Assembly: GCA_943789475.1 (NCBI GenBank)
Contig: CALSUG010000001.1
Span: 1-64,000 of the forward strand
From: an uncultured Alphaproteobacteria bacterium
GTDB taxonomy: Bacteria; Pseudomonadota; Alphaproteobacteria; Micavibrionales; UBA1664
Reading direction: 5' to 3'
DNA: 64,000 nucleotides
Position numbers and translations under genes: made by a program
Notes under the pieces: generated by a model
Told to the model about the DNA's origin: nothing
The model's input: the letters and a program-made list of their open reading frames with translations, nothing else
The model's database searches: none
In this document: positions 51,988 to 62,140 of the stretch, piece after piece
Layout of the letters: each line of letters starts with the position of its first letter
How positions within the stretch are numbered: position 1 is the first letter of the stretch

Positions 51988-53394
51988 TTATTTCTTAGCA
52001 TCCGCTTTCTTTTTCGCTGGTGCTTTTTTCTTCGCAGCTGGCTTTTTCTTTGCTGGCAACTCGTCATCTTCTTTTGTTAACTCTTCAACAGATACTGATT
52101 TTTCCGTTACATCCGCCAATTCAACAATGTAATCCACCACTTTTTCTTCAAACAATGGTGCTTTCAAAGAATCTAAAGCATTTTTGTTCTTTTGATAAAA
52201 TTCAAAAACTTGTGCTTCTTGACCTGGATATTTTTGCGCTTCGGCGATTACTGCCTTTTGCAAATCATCTTGACCAATTTGGATTTTTGCTTCTGTTCCA
52301 ATTTCAGAAAGAACAAGACCAAGTTTCACACGACGTTCCGCGATTGCTTTTAATTCTTCTGTTTCACTGTCGTCCAATTTTACATTTGTGCAATCATGGT
52401 CTTTACCTTCTGCATGCATTTGCTGATGGCGTTCTTGTTCCATTTGCTTGGTAATCATTTCCAATTCTTGTTCCAACATCATTGATGGCAATTCAAAATC
52501 ATGACCTGTATCCAATTGGTCCAACAATTCACGCTTTAACTTCATACGTGAGAATTGTGCATATTCACCCGCCATTTGTTCACGCAAGATTTTCTTCAAT
52601 GCTTCCAAATCATCCATACCCAACTTTTTCGCCAAGTCATCGTTGATTTCAGAATCACATTTTTCATGAATTTCATGGATGTGACATTCAAACACAGCTT
52701 CCTTACCTTGTAATTCTTCTGCACCATAATTATCCGGGAATGTTACCGTTACCGTTACATCATCGCCCGCCTTTTTACCGATCATTTGGTCTTCGAAACC
52801 TGGGATGAACATGTTTGCACCCAATTCAAGATTGAATTTTTCACCAGCCATTCCATCACGTTTTTCACCATCAACTGAACCATCAAAATCGATAACCGCA
52901 ATGTCACCTGATTTTGTTGCACGTTTTGTTGTGATTGCCTTGCTGTCTGAATTTTGTGATGCGATTTTTGTTAATGCGTCTTCCAATGTTTTATCATCAA
53001 CGTCTGCAACAGGTTTTGTTAATTTCAAACCTTTTACATCCATAACTTTAAATTCAGGCATTGCCTCAACTTCCATTTTGAATTTAAGGTCTTCGCCTTT
53101 TTCAAAAGAAATGATTTCGATGCGTGGCTGTGCCGCTGGCTTAATCTTGTTATCGTTTAACACTTTTTGTGATTCACGGTTTACCGCTGTTTCAACGATT
53201 TCCCCTAAAACAGAATCACCATATTGTGCTTTCACAACATTCATTGGCGCCTTACCTTTACGGAAACCCTTCATTTGAACCGTTACCGCGATTTCCGCCA
53301 ACCTTGTTGTTTGCAATTTTTCGATCTCGGATGAAGTCACAGTAACTTCGTATCCGCGCTTCAAACCTTTGTTTTCAATTTCTTTAGCAGCCAT
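51988..53394 (-). CDS. tig: trigger factor
   Basis: Ribosome-binding region MKGFRKGKAPMNVVKAQYGDSVLGE, FKBP-like domain, Lys/Ala-rich tail. Confidence 0.93.
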   Translation of the reverse strand: MAAKEIENKGLKRGYEVTVTSSEIEKLQTTRLAEIAVTVQMKGFRKGKAPMNVVKAQYGDSVLGEIVETAVNRESQKVLNDNKIKPAAQPRIEIISFEKGEDLKFKMEVEAMPEFKVMDVKGLKLTKPVADVDDKTLEDALTKIASQNSDSKAITTKRATKSGDIAVIDFDGSVDGEKRDGMAGEKFNLELGANMFIPGFEDQMIGKKAGDDVTVTVTFPDNYGAEELQGKEAVFECHIHEIHEKCDSEINDDLAKKLGMDDLEALKKILREQMAGEYAQFSRMKLKRELLDQLDTGHDFELPSMMLEQELEMITKQMEQERHQQMHAEGKDHDCTNVKLDDSETEELKAIAERRVKLGLVLSEIGTEAKIQIGQDDLQKAVIAEAQKYPGQEAQVFEFYQKNKNALDSLKAPLFEEKVVDYIVELADVTEKSVSVEELTKEDDELPAKKKPAAKKKAPAKKKADAKK

Positions 53395-53532
53395 TTGCAT
53401 TTCGTCTTTCCTTATCAACGTTAAATTAATGTGAGTGTTAGATAGCGCAGAAAACGTACCCATGCAAGGAATTTTCAAAAAATACTAGACATGAAAAACA
53501 AATCACCATATAACGTTCATCAATATTGGAAC

Positions 53533-53618
53533 GCGGCTGTGGCGAAATTGGTAGACGCACCAGATTTAGGTTCTGGCGCCCCTAGGGCGTGAAGGTTCAA
53601 GTCCTTTCAGCCGCACCA
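53533..53618 (+). tRNA. tRNA-Leu(TAG)
   Basis: Class II tRNA; anticodon stem CCAGA-TTTAGGT-TCTGG; 3' CCA. Confidence 0.93.
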
Positions 53619-53649
53619 ATATTTAAAGTTGTTATTATACATCAACTTA

Positions 53650-53726
53650 TGGCGATTGTAGCTCAGTGGTAGAGCCCTCGGTTGTGATCCGAGTTGTCGC
53701 GGGTTCGACCCCCGTCAGTCGCCCCA
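53650..53726 (+). tRNA. tRNA-His(GTG)
   Basis: ggcgattgtagctcagtggtagagccctcggttgtgatccgagttgtcgcgggttcgacccccgtcagtcgcccca. Confidence 0.93.
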
Positions 53727-53828
53727 TTTTTTTCTTTTCACGTGCAATCGTATACCTTCAATAAAAAGTGACTGCAGTCACAAAAATTGGTAGCATAAAT
53801 GAAATTGCAAAGAAGCTGATACCACCGA

Positions 53829-53954
53829 ATGACACTTACAAACACCGAATGTATGAACTTAAAAGGCAAGGAAAAACCATACAGAAAAGGCGATAATGGT
53901 GGTTTATACATGCAAATTATGCCCAATAATTCAAAATATTGGCGATATAAATAA
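53829..53954 (+). pseudogene. P4-type integrase (DUF4102 N-terminal) remnant
   Basis: Short frame MTLTNTECMNLKGKEKPYRKGDNGGLYMQIMPNNSKYWRYK* resembling integrase N-termini, about 100 nt from tRNA-His. Confidence 0.75.
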
Positions 53955-54053
53955 AGATTTCTAGGAAAACAAAAGCAATTAGCGACAGGTGTTTAAGAGG
54001 ACATCACTTGAGGCTATATATATTTTAGACATTTTTATGTTTCCTTTCAAAAA

Positions 54054-54494
54054 TTATGGCGTAACAGCAACACTTTTAATAAGTTTAGAATTGCGATCAT
54101 AAAGTACAGTCACAAATGCATTTATTCCATTCGGTGATAGAAATAGTTTTCCTAGTAATCCACGCCAAGTCCATTTATCATAGCTCACGGCATGTCGTTT
54201 GTTATCAATCATTTCAGGGGTTAGATAAATTCGCGGATCGGCTCCACCTATGCGAACCAAAATTTTGTCTACTTCTCCTCTTGGTGTTCCAACAGGAAAG
54301 CGATATTTCAAATAATCATTAAATTCGCTTGGCGTTTTAAAACGATTAAAACTAAATTCCTCATCAGGAAATGGTGACTGCCAATCCACAGGACGATCTT
54401 CCATTTTTAACTGGTTATAGTTTTGCGCTATTACTGCGTTGCTTAAACCACACACTAAAAAAAAGCACATCATCATTACATAAATTTTATTCAT
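54054..54494 (-). CDS. hypothetical secreted protein
   Basis: Signal peptide MNKIYVMMMCFFLVCGLSNAVIAQ. Confidence 0.6.
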   Translation of the reverse strand: MNKIYVMMMCFFLVCGLSNAVIAQNYNQLKMEDRPVDWQSPFPDEEFSFNRFKTPSEFNDYLKYRFPVGTPRGEVDKILVRIGGADPRIYLTPEMIDNKRHAVSYDKWTWRGLLGKLFLSPNGINAFVTVLYDRNSKLIKSVAVTP

Positions 54495-54713
54495 TACGAT
54501 TCCTTTTGAATTTCCTGTTCTGAATACGACATTAATGAGGCTATAAGGAGAGTCAACAGAGGTGATAATGATAGTAAAGGGTGTATGTGGCTATTCATTA
54601 CCCCCCTCGTTCGTCATAATCCTTGTTAATATCTTACTATAGTGTACTTGCGTTTCATACCTTGCGCGATATGATGAAGGCATAGACAAATATATGTAAG
54701 GAATATTCAAGAC

Positions 54714-56147
54714 ATGTCCAAGGCCATCACATCCGTTAAAAACGCATCTGAATTTTTTAAATTATTAGATGCTAATGACATTGAGTTTGTTGATTTTGTT
54801 TTTTCCGACAATCGTGGGAAATTACAACACACGACATATGCGCGTAGTTTTATTGATGCCGATTTCATGAAAGAAGGATTTTATTTTGACGGATCATCCA
54901 TTGCGGGATGGCGCGAAATTCATACATCGGACATGAGTTTAAAACCTGATTTAAACCGTATTTGCCTTGATCCATTTACGGCACAACCAACCATTCTTGT
55001 TTTTTGTGATGTTTTCGATCCTGCCACGGGTGAACCGTACAACCGTTGTCCACGTCAAATTGCGAAAAAGGCCGAACAACACCTGAAAAATACTGGCATT
55101 GCCGATACCGTTTATATGGGGCCAGAGGCTGAATTTTTTATCTTTGACGATGTTCGTTATAAACATGGCATGTTTGAAAGTGGGTATAAGCTTGATTCAA
55201 TTGAATGCCCTGAAAATTCAAACAAGGATTACGGTAGTGACGGTAACACAGGTCACCGCCCAACCGTTAAAGGCGGATATTTTCCCGTTGCACCAGTGGA
55301 CAGCGCACAGGACATTCGTTCCGAAATGTTATCCGTTTTAGATGGCGTTGGTATTGAAGTACAAAAACATCATCACGAGGTTGCGCCCTCTCAACATGAA
55401 TTAGGTTTTGAATTCGATACGTTAACCGCGTGTGCCGACAAATCTCAACTATTCAAATATGTCGTTCACAACGTTGCCCATGCATTTGGTCAAACCGCAA
55501 CATTTATGCCTAAACCTGTTCAAGGTGACAATGGATCAGGTATGCATTGCCATCAGTCATTGTTTAAAGGGAAAGAACCTGTCTTTGCTGGTGATAAATA
55601 CGCCAATTTGTCCCAAGAATGCCTATGGTATATTGGTGGTATCATCAAACATGCAAAGGCGTTGAACGCATTTACAAACCCATCAACCAATTCTTACAAA
55701 CGTTTGGTTCCTGGATACGAAGCACCTGTACTGCTTGCCTATTCCGCGGGTAACCGATCCGCCGCATGTCGTATTCCTGTCGCCACGTCACCAAAGGCGC
55801 GCCGTGTCGAGGTTCGTTTCCCTGACCCAATGGCCAATCCATATTTGTCCTTTGCCGCGATGATGATGGCCGGCCTTGATGGTATTAAAAACAAAATTGA
55901 TCCCGGTGAAGCAATGGACAAAAACCTATATGCCCTACCCGCCGATGAACTATCCAAAATACCAACGGTGTGCAGGTCATTACGTGAAGCATTAGACAGC
56001 TTACGTGACGATCACACATTCTTGTTAGATGGTGATGTATTCACAAAAGATATGATTGATGCCTATATCGACCTTAAAATGGAAGAAGTCGAAAAATTCG
56101 AACTTGCTCCTCATCCAATCGAATTTGAAATGTATTACAGCGGTTAA
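54714..56147 (+). CDS. glnA: glutamine synthetase
   Basis: FYFDGSSIAGWREIHTSDM; MPKPVQGDNGSGMHCHQSLFK; NRSAACRIP. Confidence 0.95.
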   Translation: MSKAITSVKNASEFFKLLDANDIEFVDFVFSDNRGKLQHTTYARSFIDADFMKEGFYFDGSSIAGWREIHTSDMSLKPDLNRICLDPFTAQPTILVFCDVFDPATGEPYNRCPRQIAKKAEQHLKNTGIADTVYMGPEAEFFIFDDVRYKHGMFESGYKLDSIECPENSNKDYGSDGNTGHRPTVKGGYFPVAPVDSAQDIRSEMLSVLDGVGIEVQKHHHEVAPSQHELGFEFDTLTACADKSQLFKYVVHNVAHAFGQTATFMPKPVQGDNGSGMHCHQSLFKGKEPVFAGDKYANLSQECLWYIGGIIKHAKALNAFTNPSTNSYKRLVPGYEAPVLLAYSAGNRSAACRIPVATSPKARRVEVRFPDPMANPYLSFAAMMMAGLDGIKNKIDPGEAMDKNLYALPADELSKIPTVCRSLREALDSLRDDHTFLLDGDVFTKDMIDAYIDLKMEEVEKFELAPHPIEFEMYYSG

Positions 56148-56154
56148 AAGTAAA

Positions 56155-57309
56155 TTAACGTAAACTTTCAATCATGTGTTTATATGTCGCCACAGAGAGC
56201 GCCCATTTCTCCATGTCCGTTCCACGTGGCGGCATCATCATAGAAAAAACATAATTCTTGCCATTTTCCTTTGGTGTACGAATAACCGTCATCCAGAATT
56301 CACGCACAACGGGACTATCATTATAGGCAACGTAGTCATCATTTTTCTTTTTTCTTAATGGATACACTTCCGTTACGTTCATTATCGTATCAAAATCAAC
56401 TTTAATTTCAGGCCGCTCCAATACATCACCTGCCTCATATCCCTTTTCAAATATATGATTTTGCCTTACCTTGATAATACTAGGCAGTCCCACGGGGTAA
56501 ACACGCTTATCTAAATGATCTTTTAACGATTTTGAACTCACGACAGTTGCATCGGCAGTCGCAAAAATAAATTTATTGATATCCGTTGCCTTTAAATCAA
56601 AATCAATACGATTGATTGCTTCACCAATATTAGTTTCAAATTTCCAACTTCGTGGAAATTCCGTATACAAACTATCAAGATATGAATATTTTGTCATTTT
56701 TTCTGGCGGAACTATTTGATACTTATTTGTGAATTCAAATGATTTCATTGAAAATATTTGCACATCACGATCACTTTGCCACAATAAAGTCGGAATAACA
56801 TACTCCACCATAACAAGCCTATTTTCATTCCTAAAACCACGCCCACGAACGATTTCTGTCCGCCCCTGATTATCCAACCGAATATAAAAAGCTTCAAAGC
56901 TGTTTCTCGACACATCATCCTCTATACCACGCAATGTATAGCCCATCTTCAAAACCATAGACACAAACCAATTTTTTGCAGAAATTAATCGGTTTAACTC
57001 TATCGATTTCACACTAACATAAGGGCGAATATCCTCAATCGCAGGACCATAGGCATTAAAAATTTCACCGTATAGGCTGTCATTCTTAATTTCATTTTTC
57101 AATTTATCATCGGCAACAATTGTAAAATTATTTGGAATTTCTATCGTAAAATTCAAACTAGAATCGCGCTCATATTTTGGTTCAATTTTTTGCGCGTTCG
57201 ATACAAATGTATTGATGTCTAACGAATGTACATCAGGTAGTTTTTCCAACTTATCTTGTGACATAGATGGAAATGAAATTATCATGAAAAAAAATAATAA
57301 ACGGATCAT
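56155..57309 (-). CDS. hypothetical secreted protein
   Basis: Signal peptide; 384 aa; no family recognised. Confidence 0.6.
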   Translation of the reverse strand: MIRLLFFFMIISFPSMSQDKLEKLPDVHSLDINTFVSNAQKIEPKYERDSSLNFTIEIPNNFTIVADDKLKNEIKNDSLYGEIFNAYGPAIEDIRPYVSVKSIELNRLISAKNWFVSMVLKMGYTLRGIEDDVSRNSFEAFYIRLDNQGRTEIVRGRGFRNENRLVMVEYVIPTLLWQSDRDVQIFSMKSFEFTNKYQIVPPEKMTKYSYLDSLYTEFPRSWKFETNIGEAINRIDFDLKATDINKFIFATADATVVSSKSLKDHLDKRVYPVGLPSIIKVRQNHIFEKGYEAGDVLERPEIKVDFDTIMNVTEVYPLRKKKNDDYVAYNDSPVVREFWMTVIRTPKENGKNYVFSMMMPPRGTDMEKWALSVATYKHMIESLR

Positions 57310-57713
57310 GTCTTTGGTAACTCCAATGGTTTACGATTTTCATCAATTGATACAAATGTGAATACACCTTCGGTCACCATTCGTGATTGATCTTCTGTAC
57401 GTGCTCTTGCCCATGCTTCGATGTGAACCGCAATTGATGTACGCCCCTTACGCTTTATATCAGTATAAAAACTAACTTCATCACCAACAAATACTGGTTT
57501 GTGAAAATTCATTCCCTCTACCCCAACGGTTACAACACGACGGCGTGTAATTTCAGTTGCAACACTCGCGCCAGCTAAATCCATTTGAGATAATAACCAT
57601 CCACCAAATATATCACCATAAGCGTTCGTGTCCGCAGGTAGCGGTACAACACGTATCGTTGGGGTTTTTTCTGGGGGAGAAATCATGTCTTTGTCATTTT
57701 TCATCTTTACCAT
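57306..57713 (-). CDS. acyl-CoA thioesterase, YciA/hotdog family
   Basis: PADTNAYGDIFGGWLLSQMDLAGASVATEITRRRVVTVGVEGMNFHKPVFVGDEVSFYT. Confidence 0.88.
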   Translation of the reverse strand: MVKMKNDKDMISPPEKTPTIRVVPLPADTNAYGDIFGGWLLSQMDLAGASVATEITRRRVVTVGVEGMNFHKPVFVGDEVSFYTDIKRKGRTSIAVHIEAWARARTEDQSRMVTEGVFTFVSIDENRKPLELPKT

Positions 57714-57743
57714 TCTATTGTATTTCCGCACTATGGCAAGGAT

Positions 57744-59696
57744 ATGACGCAAAACACACAAAATAATTATGATGCATCCCAAATTGAGGTTTTAGAAGGA
57801 TTAGAGCCCGTTCGTAAACGTCCGGGCATGTATATTGGTGGTACGGATGAACGCGCCCTTCACCATCTTGTTAGTGAGATTTTAGACAACTCTATGGATG
57901 AGGCGGTAGCTGGTCATGCCAATCGTATTGAAATTACAATTCATAATGATAATTCCGTTACAATATCCGACAATGGTCGCGGTATCCCCGTTGATGAACA
58001 TCCAAAATATCCAGGAAAGTCAGCGTTAGAAGTCATCATGACAACGCTTCATTCTGGTGGTAAATTTTCTGGTAAAGCATATGAAACATCAGGTGGACTA
58101 CACGGTGTTGGTATTTCCGTTGTGAACGCCCTATCATCCGAAATGTGGGTTGAAGTTGCAAAAGATAAAAACCTTTATAAACAATCATTTTCACGCGGAC
58201 TTGCAACAAGCACCTTAGAAAACAAGGGTGCTGTGAACAACCGTCGGGGAACAACCGTATGGTTCAAACCCGATCATGAAATTTTTGGGCCTAAGGCAAA
58301 ATTAAAACCCGCCACACTCTATGAAAAAACACGTTCAAAGGCTTATCTTTTCCGCGGTGTTGAAATACGTTGGGTAAACGAAGTCGAGGGATCGAGCACC
58401 CCTGCCGAAGATAGGTTCCATTTTCCAAATGGTTTGGCCGATTTTTTAAAAAATGAATTAGAAGGTAAGGACCTTATCAATCCACAAATCTTCAGTGGCC
58501 TTGTTGAATTACCCGATCAAAAATCAAAGGTAGAATTCGCCGTTGCATGGCCTGATCTTAAATCTGATGGATTTACAAAATCATATTGTAACACTGTTAT
58601 CACACCACAAGGTGGAACACATGAAAGTGGCCTACGCGCCGCATTAACACGTTCGCTCAAGGCCTACGGTGAAATGACAGGGAACAAGCAAGCCGCAACG
58701 ATTACCGCAGATGACATCATGAACGGTGCGTGTGTATTGCTGTCCGTTTTCATTCCTGACCCTCAATTCCAAGGTCAAACAAAGGATAAATTGGCCACCG
58801 CCATGGCATCAAAGGTTACGGATACAGCTGTCAAAGATCGTTTTGACCACTACCTAACCGGTGATCCCGCCGTTGCCGCCGATATTTTAGGCGCTGCATT
58901 ACAAAATGCAGAAGAACGTAACCGTCGTCGCTCTGCAAAAGAGATGAGCCGTAAGAGTGCCACACGTAAAACACGTCTTCCAGGTAAGTTAGCCGATTGT
59001 TCTCGTCGATCATCCGATGATACCGAAATTTTCATTGTTGAGGGTGACAGCGCGGGAGGATCAGCCAAACAAGGCCGTCACCGCGAAACACAGGCCATTC
59101 TTCCCCTACGCGGTAAAATTTTGAACGTCGTCAGCGCGACAAAAGATAAGATCCGTGCGAACAGTGAAATTCAAGACATTACAATGGCACTAGGGTGTGG
59201 ATTGGGTAAAGAATTCGACCTTGATGCCCTGCGTTATGAGCGTATCATCATCATGACAGATGCGGATGTTGATGGGGCACATATTGCGGCCCTCCTCATC
59301 GCATTTTTCTATTCCGCGATGCCCGGGTTAATCGAAAGCGGTTCACTATACCTTGCACAACCACCATTATATCGCTTAACCGCTGGCAACATCACTGCAT
59401 ATGCCATGGATGACAATCATAAAGATTTATTAATGGAAACAACATTCAAAGGTAAATCAAAAATCGAAATGGGACGATTTAAAGGTTTGGGTGAAATGCC
59501 CGCGGCGCAATTAAAAGAAACAACCATGAATCCCGCCAGCCGTACTTTGTTGAAGGTAACATTGCCCGATACCGTTGATGGCGTTAATCCTGTTGATGCA
59601 TTGGTTGATGATCTTATGGGTAAAAATGCCGAAGCACGATTTAATTTTATCCAAGATAACGCCGTTTATGCGAACGATGATGCATTGGATATTTAA
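57744..59696 (+). CDS. parE: DNA topoisomerase IV subunit B
   Basis: IEVLEGLEPVRKRPGMYIGGTDERALHHLVSEILDNSMDEAVAGHA; IVEGDSAGGSAKQGR; MTDADVDGAHIAALL. Confidence 0.9.
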   Translation: MTQNTQNNYDASQIEVLEGLEPVRKRPGMYIGGTDERALHHLVSEILDNSMDEAVAGHANRIEITIHNDNSVTISDNGRGIPVDEHPKYPGKSALEVIMTTLHSGGKFSGKAYETSGGLHGVGISVVNALSSEMWVEVAKDKNLYKQSFSRGLATSTLENKGAVNNRRGTTVWFKPDHEIFGPKAKLKPATLYEKTRSKAYLFRGVEIRWVNEVEGSSTPAEDRFHFPNGLADFLKNELEGKDLINPQIFSGLVELPDQKSKVEFAVAWPDLKSDGFTKSYCNTVITPQGGTHESGLRAALTRSLKAYGEMTGNKQAATITADDIMNGACVLLSVFIPDPQFQGQTKDKLATAMASKVTDTAVKDRFDHYLTGDPAVAADILGAALQNAEERNRRRSAKEMSRKSATRKTRLPGKLADCSRRSSDDTEIFIVEGDSAGGSAKQGRHRETQAILPLRGKILNVVSATKDKIRANSEIQDITMALGCGLGKEFDLDALRYERIIIMTDADVDGAHIAALLIAFFYSAMPGLIESGSLYLAQPPLYRLTAGNITAYAMDDNHKDLLMETTFKGKSKIEMGRFKGLGEMPAAQLKETTMNPASRTLLKVTLPDTVDGVNPVDALVDDLMGKNAEARFNFIQDNAVYANDDALDI

Positions 59697-59760
59697 TAAA
59701 AAAATTGACTTTTAACCATTATTTATTTTATTGTCGTAAAAAATTAACAAAGGATAAAAC

Positions 59761-60234
59761 ATGAAAAAATTAGCAAGACCCGCTACAGCAATGGCTATTG
59801 TTGCAGGATTATCTGTCGCAGGATGTTCGACAGATCCAACAGGAAACACTCCTGCAACCCTTATTGGTGGTGGGATTGCTGGTGCCGCCGCACAAGCATT
59901 AGGTGCAAGTGATCTTGGAATTGCTCTTGCTGTTATTTTAGGTGCTACAGGCGGCCAAGCAATCAACACTGCTCGCACAGGTGGATGTGTTATGACAGGT
60001 ACTGCAAACCGTATGTTCAGTGGCGGTCACGTATTCCAAAACCCACGAACAAGACAAATTATACAATGCCCTCCTGTTTCCGTAGCAAACGCAAAAATAG
60101 TTAATGGACTTTACGATTCACCTAATTGGCATCCAGTTCAGGCGACATACCGTCAACCATATCGAACAAACGGATTACCCCAATATGGTAACAATGGAAA
60201 TCGTGGCCCACGAATTGGTGGATTCAATTATTAA
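59761..60234 (+). CDS. small lipoprotein with Gly-rich segment
   Basis: Lipobox-like LSVAGC; GGGIAGAAAQALGASDLGIALAVILGATGGQ. Confidence 0.7.
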   Translation: MKKLARPATAMAIVAGLSVAGCSTDPTGNTPATLIGGGIAGAAAQALGASDLGIALAVILGATGGQAINTARTGGCVMTGTANRMFSGGHVFQNPRTRQIIQCPPVSVANAKIVNGLYDSPNWHPVQATYRQPYRTNGLPQYGNNGNRGPRIGGFNY

Positions 60235-60240
60235 AAATAA

Positions 60241-60260
60241 AAACACCCAATCGGGTGTTT
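60241..60260. terminator. bidirectional terminator
   Basis: AAACACCCaatcGGGTGTTT plus T-run. Confidence 0.8.
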
Positions 60261-60271
60261 TTTTATACCTG

Positions 60272-62140
60272 TTATAATTTGAAGTAGAATTTTGCAATCA
60301 ACGTAAATGTGATCCACATGATGATCATTAATGGGATCCCCGCATTCATAAAATCTTTGAATTTATATCGTCCTGGCCCCATCACCATCAAGTTGGTTTG
60401 ATATCCAATTGGTGATGCAAATGAACAATTCGCGCCCAATACAACAACAATAGCAAAGATCATTGGATCTATATTGGCGTTCACCGCCAAATTCATCGCA
60501 ATCGGCGTATATAAAATCGCACAGGCATTGTTCGTCAACAGGTTCGTTGTTATCGCCACAAGGATGAACAAAATAGATGCCATTACCAAGGGATCGTTGG
60601 CATAAGGCATAATGGTCAAAACATCGGCCATTGCCGCCGCCCCCTTTGTCACCTGTAACGTTGTCCCAAGCGCAAGCGCAGCCCCAACAAGTAAATAAAT
60701 TTTCCGATCCACCGCGCGCAATGCCTGACGCATATTCAAACATCCACTGGCGACCATAGCCATCGCCCCAGCAATAGATGCCACAGGGATGGGTAAAAGG
60801 CCAAGTGCGGCAGATCCAATCGTTGCTAAAAATATAGCCATAGCAATCGGCGCTTTGCTAGTCAACGGCATGTCTTTTATCGTACCCGCCATAACAATAA
60901 AATCCGTGTTTGCACGCATAGATTCCAGTGATCCTTGTGACCCTGCGATCAACAACACATCACCTGATTCCAAACGCACACGCCCCAAACGACGACGTAC
61001 TACGCGTGCCCGACGTTGAATCCCCAATACAATGGCACCAAATTGTTTGTCAAATCCAGCCTGATCCACCGACATATCAATCATACGTGATGTAGGGGTA
61101 ATCATAACCTCAGCCATCACGCGAGTATTAGGCTCATACTCACTATCCGTACTTTCCAATTCATCATCAGAATTTTCTTTCTCAATGACTTCTTCAATAT
61201 CTTGATCAGATAATAAATAACCAGGGTTAGAGCTCAACACATCCATCAAGGCATTACGCGTGGCCGCAACAATAATAATATCCCCCTTTTCAATCGCATA
61301 CCCTTCGAATGGTGGCAAAATAACATGACCCGACCGTTGGATCATTCGCACATTCATATCAGGCAGTTTTGAGAATTGTCCTTGAACACACTCCATACCT
61401 ATTAATTTACTGCCCTCTTCAATATCCAGCTCAGCAATGAATTGTTTATCGCCACCTGTTAATTGCGATGTAAAGGACGAACGATCTGGTAAAAAACGTG
61501 GTAATATAAATGCCACATAAATAAAACCAACACCTGCCATCATCATGCCAGGCGCCGTAAAATCAAAAAATTGTAGAGGTTCATACCCCAAATCTTGCAT
61601 GGCACTGGCAACCAACAGGTTTGTTGATGATCCGATCAATGTTGTCATACCACCAAGGATCGCACCAAAACTAAGTGGTATCATCACACGGCTTTGTGAA
61701 AATTGAACATTAGCACATAAAGATTGAAGTAATGGAATGGCCAAAATAACAAGCGGTGTATTATTCATGAATGCGGATGCTGCCATAACAAAAAAGATAA
61801 GCAAAATAACCGCAATTTTACCCCACGCCTTGTTTTTCACCATAAACAATCGTGTAATTGGTCGCAATGCCTCGGTTTGCAACATCCCCTGTCCCATAAT
61901 TAATAGCGCCAATACTGCCAATAATGATGGATTTGCAAATCCCGCAAGTAAACTCGATGGGTCTAACTGGTTTTTTCCAATAACATCATTTAGCGGAAAT
62001 ATTTGACCATATATCAATAAAACAGCGACAATAGATAACGCTGTCATTTCTAAAGATATCTTTTCTTTGGCAAAGCTGTATACAGCCATCAATGTGACAA
62101 TAATGCCAAACCACATATGAAATTCAATGGGCATTATCAT
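60272..62140 (-). CDS. SLC13/DASS-type transporter with TrkA-C domains
   Basis: Multi-TM with two soluble TrkA_C-like regions; MTTLIGSSTNLLV; GANCSFASPIGYQTNLMVMGPGRYKFKDFMNAGIPL. Confidence 0.88.
   Translation of the reverse strand: MIMPIEFHMWFGIIVTLMAVYSFAKEKISLEMTALSIVAVLLIYGQIFPLNDVIGKNQLDPSSLLAGFANPSLLAVLALLIMGQGMLQTEALRPITRLFMVKNKAWGKIAVILLIFFVMAASAFMNNTPLVILAIPLLQSLCANVQFSQSRVMIPLSFGAILGGMTTLIGSSTNLLVASAMQDLGYEPLQFFDFTAPGMMMAGVGFIYVAFILPRFLPDRSSFTSQLTGGDKQFIAELDIEEGSKLIGMECVQGQFSKLPDMNVRMIQRSGHVILPPFEGYAIEKGDIIIVAATRNALMDVLSSNPGYLLSDQDIEEVIEKENSDDELESTDSEYEPNTRVMAEVMITPTSRMIDMSVDQAGFDKQFGAIVLGIQRRARVVRRRLGRVRLESGDVLLIAGSQGSLESMRANTDFIVMAGTIKDMPLTSKAPIAMAIFLATIGSAALGLLPIPVASIAGAMAMVASGCLNMRQALRAVDRKIYLLVGAALALGTTLQVTKGAAAMADVLTIMPYANDPLVMASILFILVAITTNLLTNNACAILYTPIAMNLAVNANIDPMIFAIVVVLGANCSFASPIGYQTNLMVMGPGRYKFKDFMNAGIPLMIIMWITFTLIAKFYFKL

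Noticed and set aside
48260-53278. Antisense ORFs within lon, tig and hup (e.g. 49804..50184, 52805..53278)
   Set aside because: Antisense to well-supported conserved genes with biased composition typical of spurious frames.
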